From Procambarus clarkii (Eukaryota; Arthropoda; Malacostraca; Decapoda; Cambaridae): 64,000 nucleotides of DNA. The stretch covers positions 32,014,534 to 32,078,533 of the forward strand of contig NC_091215.1 in the NCBI RefSeq assembly GCF_040958095.1. The letters are read 5' to 3'. The position numbers and the translations under genes are program-made. This document shows positions 56,394 to 64,000 of this stretch, piece by piece. The notes under the pieces are model-generated. The model did not search any database. It saw only the letters and a program-made list of their open reading frames with translations, and was not told the DNA's origin. The stretch's first letter is position 1; the number at the start of each line of letters is the position of its first letter.

Positions 56394-56820
56394 GACTTTA
56401 GCCAGGTGTTAACCAGTCGTAAGACTTCAGCGAGGTGTTAACCGGTCGTCAGACTTCAGCGAGGTGTTAACCGGTCGTCAAACTTCAGCGAGGTGTTAAC
56501 CGGTCGTCAGACTTCAGCGAGATGTTAACCGGTCGTCAGACTTCAGCGAGATGTTAACCGGTCGTCAGACTTCAGCGAGGTGTTAACCGGTCGTCAGACT
56601 TTAGCGAGGTGTTAACCGGTCGTAAGACTTCAGCGAGATGTTAACCGGTCGTAAGACTTCAGCGAGATGTTAACCGGTCGTCAGACTTCAGCGAGATGTT
56701 AACCGGTCGTCAGACTTCAGCGAGATGTTAACCGGTCGTCAGACTTCAGCGAGGTGTTAACTGGTTGTCAGACTTCAGCGAGATGTTAACCGGTTGTCAG
56801 ACTTCAGCGAGGTGTTAACA
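56394..56820. repeat. 29-bp minisatellite, about 14-15 copies
   Basis: Units contain GACTTCAGCGAGGTGTTAAC with GAGATG/GAGGTG and GTCAG/GTAAG variants. It begins at the 5' truncation point of LINE-I copy 2. Confidence 0.96.
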
Positions 56821-57530
56821 ATTCAACGCACCGTTACATGTTTCCGTTTTAGTTATAACATTAGCTTTTATTACTGATGATAACATATGATGATTTGCAT
56901 TCTACAGCAATACCAGTACCACAGTAGACTGTTCCATTTAGGCTTTGTTTATATAATTTTAAGTTACTTATCTGGCTAAGTTTGGGTACCTTTCCTGGTG
57001 GACTTGGGTAATTCTACAGACCCTACTCACGTCTCATATAAACTTTAGTTTTCAAGATATATATTATCCTCCTTGTACATAACTGTCTGGTCTGAAATAT
57101 TAACAAGTTATAAATAGCATAATATTACAGTACAGCGTAAAAATTGTTCATTAAAATACAAAAAAACATAGAGTTTATTAGACAATATGTAATTTATTTT
57201 ACACACTCTCGAAGCTGTAAGCTTGTAGTTTCAATATGACTTCAAAATCACGTCATTCAAGCTCTTATTTAACAGCAATAAATGAACTTTTTCTGCAAAT
57301 GAGGTAGAGAGATTGAGCAGCGTTCCTCAGCTGTTCGCCCTTGTGTACTCAGTAGTAACTGGAGACCTGGTTGTAGAGCTATTAACGGATCGTGTTCTGG
57401 TGAAATAAGTTAGGTAGGACTTCAACTGAGTTGTGTGAGGGGAGACGTCTAGCCGGAAAACGTCACAAAATATATCCTCTATACTCTATCAAGTATTTAT
57501 TTACTAGTAAGGGGCACCCGGTAGATCCCG
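56821..57530. other. No gene recognised
   Basis: AT-rich unique DNA. Confidence 0.4.
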
Positions 57531-57534
57531 GGTA

Positions 57535-57740
57535 TGTCTGTATCTAATCCCCCTCCCCCTGTTTGTCTCTCCCTTATTCTCCTTCCTCTACCCCGCTTTA
57601 CCCCTGGCCCCTCCTTCCCCTTACCCCTCGTATCCACCCTTCCCCATTCTCTCCATCCCCTTCCTCTCCATCACCTCTCCACCCATCACTCCCAACATCC
57701 ACCCTTATCCCCTCTCTCTCCCCATCTCTTTTTCTCTCAC
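57535..57740. repeat. Pyrimidine-rich tract
   Basis: C/T-rich on the plus strand; Pro/Ser/Leu frames are artefacts. Confidence 0.8.
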
Positions 57741-58355
57741 ATAAAATTTAATACTGCGAAGAACTGAAAATGCTAACTTACTTTACGGAAAGCACAATCT
57801 CTATTTCAGACTTCACTGAAATCGCAGGGGGTCGCTATAATTGTCAATATTTCTTAAAGTGTGGCACTGGATCAGATCCCGACTGATCTAACGACACTCC
57901 CATATCCACATGATTCTTCTTGGAAAGTTTGGTGAGGCTAGCCCCAAGCGTCTGGCCAACAACCTCGGACAAACATAAAGACGCACACCAGGTGCAAGCA
58001 GTACGACGTTGTCTTACTACACGGAGCTCATTACCTATCCCATCAAGCATTCGTCCCCAGGGACACTGGCTGTCTCCTGTCTTAACAACGTGAACACGCG
58101 CGTGCACGCACTCGCTTTAAATTCCTTGCTCTCTCGATCCCTGACCTTGGCCCTCACCCAGACCTTTGTCCTCTTCCAGACCTTGACCTTGGCCCTCACC
58201 CTGACCCTCTCCCAGACCAAGTAGCTCAGGGTCGGGGAGGAGAGATGCCATTTTCTCTCGACTCCGTTTTTGCTTCCTTCTCCTTCTCCTATTTTTTGTC
58301 TACATCTTCCTGCCATTATACCTCGCATCACCTCATACATGAGGTCATTTTCTAA
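57741..58355. other. No gene recognised
   Basis: TTGGCCCTCACCC-type short repeats at 58140-58215. No supported gene. Confidence 0.4.
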
Positions 58356-58359
58356 ATTT

Positions 58360-58450
58360 TGACCTGAAGGTAACTTTATTTTTTTCATCTTACAAGTGAA
58401 ATGCTGCCATAGGAAAGTTGCTGGGTTGTTCATCCTATCACTTGTACCCA
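58360..58450 (-). mobile_element. LINE-I-related 3' UTR fragment
   Basis: GCTGGGTTGTTCATCCTATC and ACTTGTACCCAGACGAAGC match the LINE-I 3' UTR (minus orientation), with a diverged ATGCTGCCATAGGAAAG segment. Confidence 0.7.
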
Positions 58451-59446
58451 GACGAAGCTGGGTTAGTCATCCTGTGTGACGAGTCTTCACCCCCAATTAG
58501 GTATCCGGATAGATTCGGCAATTTCCACTCCGACTTACTCTGCCTTAAGAAGAGTCGATGTTCTTGTAGAGCGCTCGACTGTGTTTATCCTGGAGTGCCG
58601 CAGCACGCTGGGCTCTAGAGCTCCTCCCTGAGGGGGTCCTACTCCCATCCCTTGGTGCCACTGTTCACCTCTGGGGGGCACCTCAGTCGAACTGTGGAGT
58701 AGGGTTCCCACCGAGCCCAGCCATGCACCCTGCAGTGAGTGAAGTAACTCTACCACCCTCTGGCCTCCTTGCTGAGGTGTCCGTGGACATGGAAACTCAA
58801 GATTAAACAGGTCGAGTTGCCCATCCATAAGATTATTCACAAGCTCGCCAACTTGACTCTACTTCCTCCACGGTCAAGTAATACTTTCAACACAGTGGGA
58901 TGTTAGCTCTCCCAGTCTAGTGCTTCCTCGACAGTAGTGTGATGCTCAGTAAACCCCACGACAACACATAAAAAAATAAAGAGTAGGAGGAAGGAAATAG
59001 TAATAAAATATGATTTGTTTACTCACAATAGGCAACACTATACTGGTCTGTAAAATCTCTCTAAATTAGTTCAATGGCAACACTCTTGAAATTAATCACA
59101 ATATCTGGCAACATTTCACTGTTACCAAATCGACCGTTATGAGGCAATCTGTTAACCAAAATTTATATTATCAAGTTAATATAAATATATATTACAATGC
59201 CTCTTCAATAGCATGTAGTCTTTAAATCACTATTTAATCAACTCATGAAAACATAATCATTAGTACATAATAATTAATAATAATACTGCTCTATGTCCGA
59301 TGTCACGGCTCACGTAGTTTCCGATTATCACCTTACTTGTATATAATACCTTTTCTATCATAAGGGGAAAATACGAAGGCAATTTAACAACCTTATAGAT
59401 CGTAGACTGAGCAGGTCGTAGGTACTAGCGTAGCTCTTCTCACTTG
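58451..59446. other. No gene recognised
   Basis: 58600-58850 frames have no recognised domain. 58950-59400 is AT-rich with TAATTAATAATAATA. Confidence 0.4.
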
Positions 59447-60345
59447 ATTGATTGATTGATGAAGATTAAGCCACCCAAAAGGTGGCACGGGCATAAATAG
59501 CCCGTAAGTGGTGGCCCTTTTAAGCCATTACCAGTATCAAGAGCTGATTCTGGAGATCTGTGGAGGTGCGAAAGCACCCTGCGCGACGGGAGATGTCTCC
59601 CGTGACTTCTCACTTGGCGGTGACAGATGCATATACTCCTCCCTAGGCGCCGCTCACGCCACGAAGTATTCTTCACTAGATGTTAGGTGGAAACCAATGA
59701 CGCCTGGCCTATCCAAACTAATAAACTTCCGCATACTGGTCCACATAGTCTCGTCACGTGAATTCTTCTCTCGAGTAAGCAGTTGTTGAACTTCAAACTT
59801 CACTGGACCAGGACTGTTACCAAATATTCTCCATACAGCTTCACCGTCGGGCACAGCCCGCGGGTTGACACAATCCCCTCAGCGCCGCCTCTCCAAGTTA
59901 CCCAGGAGCGCTGTCGTCGGCGAGCCATGGTTGTCATCTTCACACAATCCAGCTCTACCTCACGCTCCCTCGGGATTCGACAGGCCTCCCTCTTCGTTAG
60001 CACACGACAGCTGATAGAATTTACTCTCTCTGGAGGCCTATACCTCTCCAGAACGGGTAAACGGTGGAACGCATCTCTGCTCAGCAGGACCCTAGATAGC
60101 GAGTGACTCAGATTTCCGGTACCTAGTCTTAAAAGTATTTGTGTGTACATCTGGTACCATACTACTTGTGTAAAGGAAGAAATGTATATGTTTATCTCTC
60201 AGAATGTTCGGTAATAAGTTTATTGTTTGTGATGTGTCTATATATGTATGAACATGTACTGAACGAGGTGAGAATAGCTTGAGCTACCTCAACCCTTTGT
60301 GTGTATTTTACCTCAATAAACTTATTTCAATTTCAATTTATTCTG
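59447..60345 (+). mobile_element. Unclassified repeat: R4 head to (ATTTC)n tail
   Basis: Starts with R4 hairpins (GCCACCCAAAAGGTGGC, GGGCATAAATAGCCC) and ends ACCTCAATAAACTTATTTCA followed by TTTCAATTTCAATTTA, a retroelement-like short-repeat tail. The two boundaries may belong to different elements. Frames on both strands at 59654-60150 show no domain I know. Confidence 0.4.
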
Positions 60346-60349
60346 CAGG

Positions 60350-60525
60350 GCGCCTGACGTCATACTACGTCACAGCAGGGGCGCAACGCCATTGGTCAAC
60401 CTGGCCAAGCCTCCGCCGCCGACCAATCACGCGACACCTCACGCTGTACCCAGCATGCACTGGGGGTTCGCTGAGCGGGAAAGTTCTCTCTCGCGAGCTG
60501 CACCGCCATATTGATGACGGAGTCG
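60350..60525. promoter_or_regulatory. Putative GC-rich TATA-less promoter with clustered factor sites
   Basis: In about 170 bp there are TGACGTCA (CRE, 60355), TACGTCA (60366), inverted CCAAT (ATTGG, 60391), CCAAT (60423, about 32 bp away, typical NF-Y spacing), CCCAGCATGCACTG (ZNF143/Staf-like, 60449), GCGGGAAA (E2F-like, 60475), TCTCGCGAG (60489) and CCGCCATATTG (YY1-like, minus orientation, 60503). This combination is characteristic of housekeeping promoters. Possible 3' splice sites (TTCTAATTGCAG near 60568, TTCTTTCAG near 60620) lie to the right. The gene it would serve, and its direction, are not evident. Confidence 0.45.
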
Positions 60526-60675
60526 TCTCTTAACCTCAGCCCAAATAAACTTAAAATCTAAATTTCTTCTAATTGCAGCTTCTTACTTCCTTCAAAGTGT
60601 TATAAAATCAACTAAAACTTCTTTCAGATATGTACAGATAGGGAAATATGATTCTTATATGCGGGAATACAGGCT
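60526..60675. other. No gene recognised
   Basis: AT-rich DNA following the promoter-like cluster; polypyrimidine-AG motifs only. Confidence 0.35.
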
Positions 60676-60679
60676 GAAC

Positions 60680-60935
60680 AACATAACACCTGTCACTTGC
60701 ACCCAGACGCAGCTGAGACACGCTTAAATGTCGCCGGGAAACTGACCGTCAAACAAGGAAACTAAATATTTACCAGACATTAAGCTCTCGTTGTCATGAG
60801 TGTACACAGTGAGGCGAACCTTTTAACAACAGTAACTGTATTTGACAGTGGTCCGGAACTCACAAAATATGGGATCTGCTTTACTACACACATTTCTGGC
60901 AATGTCTTGAGTATGAACACACACACCCAGGCAGT
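60680..60935 (-). mobile_element. LINE-I-related 3' end, diverged
   Basis: Follows the LINE-I 3' UTR and C-terminus in minus orientation: CACTTGCACCCAGACGCAGC, GTCAAACAAGGAAACTAAAT, AACTGTATTTGACAGTGG and the GGCAATGTCTTGAGTATGAA segment. Roughly 70 percent alike by eye; the coding frame is lost. Confidence 0.65.
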
Positions 60936-62990
60936 AGTCCAGGATTATGATGACTGGGGGAAGGGTGGGGCATAATTTTTGAGTGTTGAAATCCTCTCTC
61001 TCTCTCTCTGTCTCTCTCCCCACCCCACCCTCACTGCTCTGTACACTGTAAACACCAGACTAGCATACATATATGACATAAAGTAATATACATACCGACT
61101 TGGCATCACCTAAGATACCATCAGCAGCGTACTAACACCACACAGTGTTTGTAACTCAAACAAGAATCAAGCAAATAACTTTGAGAGGTGAAGTGCTTTC
61201 TATCGGCTCCATCACTTGAGCTGCAATTTTCTTTAAACAAAAAAAAATAGAATAAAAGCCATGTACTGTGAAGGAAAGGTTCTTTTTATCTATTCTCGTC
61301 ATATAAAACTAATTTGAAATTTATGTAAATTGTCTGACTGAGGTCAAAATCCTTTTACATTAGTCTGAAACTAGCTTGTCAGGCATCACACTAATACACC
61401 CATTAAAACCACTATGCATGACGTGCATTGCAATGCATGGCAAGGCACCCTGAATAATAATATAAAATACTCGAGAAATCTCGAATCAGACATTTTTCGT
61501 TAACCTATAGTCAGAGAAGAGTGTTGGGAAGATTGAGGTCTTGACCTCTGGAGAGCACACCCATCCCCCACACCAGCTTTATATATAAAGGAGGCATATT
61601 TAAGTCTTCTAGTTTTGATTGGCTCTCGCATCAATCCCACCCAAAACCATTAGGGGAGAAGGAATCTAGCATTCTAGTGCCATCAGCTAAACAGGTAGGT
61701 TAATTGTCTCTTGACTTCAGTGCTCACAAGTTAGGACACACACAGTTGTGTATAATGAAACGTAACTTTTAGAGAATACTCGTGTGAACTTCTCTCTTAA
61801 CAAAGAGCTGAACATCGTGTGTAAGAATGAAGAAGGTACGAGATGCCAGGATTTACCTGTTCAATAACCTGACATAACCTGGCCCGCCTCCCGCTCCATA
61901 CATTTCTGACTGTTACCTCATATGTCGCTACACACAACAGTGTAGAAGCTGTTTGGCTTATGTCATGAATGTGAATGAATGTGTCAGCAAATTTTAAAGT
62001 ACAGGTTTGGCTTTTAAGTTCAAGTGCTCCTGTTGTTGATTTGATCTTGCAGTATGAACGCAAGGCCTTCACCATGCACACTCTGCCTGCCCTACTCCTG
62101 CAGTGACTAAGCTGAGCAACAAGACCCGAGTGTGGACTAACCATTCTTGCGCTCATCTGCAACTGAACAGTGAAGAGTGATATTTCACACTATTGTAACA
62201 AGACTAGTTAATGAATTATAGTGTATATACATCCTGTACATGTCCTGTGTTACAAGGTTGACGGATTTAGTATCCTTGCGTGTTCCTCATCCACCGTAGG
62301 ATTACCAGAGATAGCAGTGTTAAATGTTGGTAAACATAGTGTTAAGCACAGCATGCTGTTCAGCTGGAATCTTGTCAAGTTCATCATGAAGCATGAAGTC
62401 TTTCACTTAGGCTTGCGTGTACATCTCTAAGATTGTTAGCCTTTCGTTGACAAAGTATTGTGACTTCCCTGCTGTTCTAATGCAATAGTGTAAACAAACA
62501 TTGTGCTTACCATTTTACCATTGCCTTTACTGAGCCGTTTCTCTTTGCATATTTATGGTCCTTGACCACGGACCTACAAGTAGACTCGTCATCAAGTTGT
62601 GATGCTTGACTCACCGCCACTGGATCCCCTCCCCCAGGTTCATCTCGATGGCAAGACCCATCGACAGTCCAACGGTATTGATCAATGTGCATTATGCAGG
62701 GTTCCCTTCGGGTTGAATCGTACATAAAGAAGCACAAGGCGTCTTGCCCAAGACTTTCCTTTGCTCAGACTCCCGTGTAATCTTGACAGCTTCCAGCATA
62801 GTTTCGCGGAATGTCAGACACGAATGTTCAACATACGGGGCTCTAGACGGAAATCATAATAATTCCCTCAGTTGCATTCTATGAAAAAAGGCGGGATAAC
62901 TGATCTGTTCCCGAGAATAGGCAGACACACTTGCTCACACATACGCAAAAAGCTAAGATAAAAGCAACCGTATGTACAGTTGTATAGTTA
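60936..62990. other. No gene recognised
   Basis: Two kb with (CT)n at 60993-61017 and otherwise unassigned DNA. Minus-strand frames at 61797-62162 and 62507-62737 are among the least repetitive in the window but match no domain I know. Confidence 0.4.
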
Positions 62991-62994
62991 AATT

Positions 62995-63775
62995 CATAGG
63001 GTGTCCCAATATTCAGGACCCATGGGCATTTTCCATCAAATGTTACAAAATTTATGACTTTTTTTCTATTTCAGAACCAAGATGGCTTTTGAAACAACCA
63101 ATAGATCGCATTGAACTCGTTCTCACATACGCAAGGCAGGAAGCTTCGACTTGAGGAGTTGGCCGGATATCTAGTGACATTAATAAGGCAATATTTCTTT
63201 GATAGCAGTATAACAGGGAGGAAAAATTTACCTCTGTATTTCAAAATCTTTTCTTACCTCTCAGTTATATGACATTCTTTTGTTGGAACGACGTAAAATA
63301 TGATTTCAGCAAGACGGTGCTTTACCTCACTTTGCAGGTGATGAGTCACAATAACGTGGCTGAAGTATGTTGACCAGACCACACACTAGAAGTTGAAGGG
63401 ACGACGACGTTTCGGTCCGTCCTGGACCATTCTCAAGTCGATTCACCACACTTTACTATCACTGTGAGAATATTTTCTCAATCAAACTTTCCCAAGGAGT
63501 TGGATGGGAAGACGCTGTCCAGTCAACAGCTCCCTCCTCGCTCTCCAGACCTAACCACCAGTCCACTTTTCTTCATGGTCACTTGAAGTCTGTCATCCAT
63601 CGGAGTCACGCCAGAACAATGGCGGCACTGAAGGAAACTGTCACCCCTATATGTAACAACGTCAGTTCTGCTCCATTAAGAAATATTCGGGTATACACAG
63701 GCCCCATTTTGAACATTTACTGAAATAAAACTTTTCAATCCATTTTTGCCTATGGATCCAAACTTTTTGGGACTG
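62995..63775 (+). mobile_element. Mariner-like DNA transposon relic
   Basis: The left end has GGGTGTCCCAATATTCAGG and the right end GGATCCAAACTTTTTGGGAC, inverted relatives of each other (GTCCCAA...GGxCCCATxGGCA). Between them, transposase C-terminal motifs are readable in shifted frames: FQQDGALPHFA (63303-63335), YFLNQTFPRSWMGR (63470 on), and HGHLKSVIHRS (about 63574). The DNA-binding part is missing, stops and shifts are present, and R8 is inserted at 63339-63441. It cannot encode an active enzyme. Confidence 0.75.
63339..63441 (+). repeat. Repeat R8, complete single arm, inserted in the mariner relic
   Basis: GATGAGTCACAATAACGTGG, GTTGACCAGACCACACACTA, GACGACGACGTTTCGGTCC and ATTCTCAAGTCGATT in order; about 100 bp. 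It splits the transposase region. Confidence 0.85.
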
Positions 63776-63965
63776 CACATACCCGTACCGTCATGTGGCG
63801 GTACGGCACATACCCGTACCGTCATGTGGGGGTATAGCACATACCCGTACTGTCATGTGGGGGTATAGCACATACCCGTACTGTCATGTGGGGGTATAGC
63901 ACATACCCGTACCGTCATGTGGGGGTATAGCACATACCCGTACCGTCATGTGGGGGTACAGCACA
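63776..63965. repeat. 31-bp minisatellite, 6 copies
   Basis: Units contain CACATACCCGTACCGTCATG and GTGGGGGTATAG. The array starts within a few bases of the mariner-like right terminus. Confidence 0.95.
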
Positions 63966-64000
63966 CAAAACACCAAAATACATGATGAAAAATGATGAAG

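Noticed and set aside
59654-60150. Possible coding frames on both strands left of the promoter-like cluster
   Set aside because: Both strands are open over the same bases, no known domain, and the block ends in a retroelement-like tail; more likely a repeat.
61797-62737. Possible host exons on the minus strand
   Set aside because: Frames of 76-121 codons lie in non-repetitive DNA but show no domain, splice-site support or conserved motif that I can verify.

Overview
This window looks like intergenic or heterochromatin-like DNA from an animal genome, most likely a decapod crustacean and probably a freshwater crayfish. The taxon call rests on recollection: the short interspersed units here (a LINE 3' end containing GCGGGGGTTGAGCTCTGG, tRNA-derived SINEs, a GACGACGACGTTTCGG repeat) are ones I associate with crayfish sequence. 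Long dinucleotide arrays, nested retroelements and the absence of any compact operon-like layout rule out a prokaryote. I find no host protein-coding gene that I can support.

The only long, conserved coding sequence is a near-complete I-group non-LTR retrotransposon (called LINE-I here) at about 5758-12162. It has a 5' UTR, a gag-like ORF1 with three zinc knuckles, an ORF2 with endonuclease, reverse transcriptase and RNase H domains that is broken by one frameshift late in RNase H, and a 3' UTR with AATAAA and an A/T-repeat tail. A second, 5'-truncated copy on the minus strand (55636-56393) appears identical over the shared part, so the family was active recently. Older remnants include related LINE C-termini (2400-2890, 48665-48880, 58360-58450, 60680-60935), 3' ends of a CR1/L2-like LINE (LINE-A; 525, 14269, 43420, 44712, 46801, 53461), scattered RT fragments (3390, 17720, 23500, 25600, 51290), a Penelope-like RT fragment (40580-40830), a mariner-like transposase relic (62995-63775), two tRNA-derived SINE families and several foldback elements.

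The second main component is tandem repeats. About nineteen minisatellites (unit 12-34 bp) cover roughly 11-12 kb, nearly a fifth of the window, plus many (GA)n, (CA/GT)n, (TA)n and (CT)n arrays. The largest is a 16-bp satellite at 36446-39061. Three arrays show higher-order duplications that can be read by eye: 40 units at 36481-37759, 675 bp at 41090-42454, and 15 units at about 50004-50824. Several arrays begin exactly where a transposon ends, which suggests how they may arise. Most long open frames in the window are artefacts of these repeats.

Layout: 1-5640 simple repeats and old TE fragments; 5640-12622 LINE-I inside a C-rich minisatellite; 12.6-31 kb minisatellites, foldbacks and LINE/SINE relics; 31-43.3 kb dense satellite block; 43.3-54.4 kb nested SINE/LINE 3' ends with GT arrays and a 29-bp array; 54.5-56.8 kb two minisatellites around the second LINE-I copy; 57-64 kb lower repeat density, with one compact promoter-like cluster at 60350-60525 that is the best candidate for host regulatory DNA.
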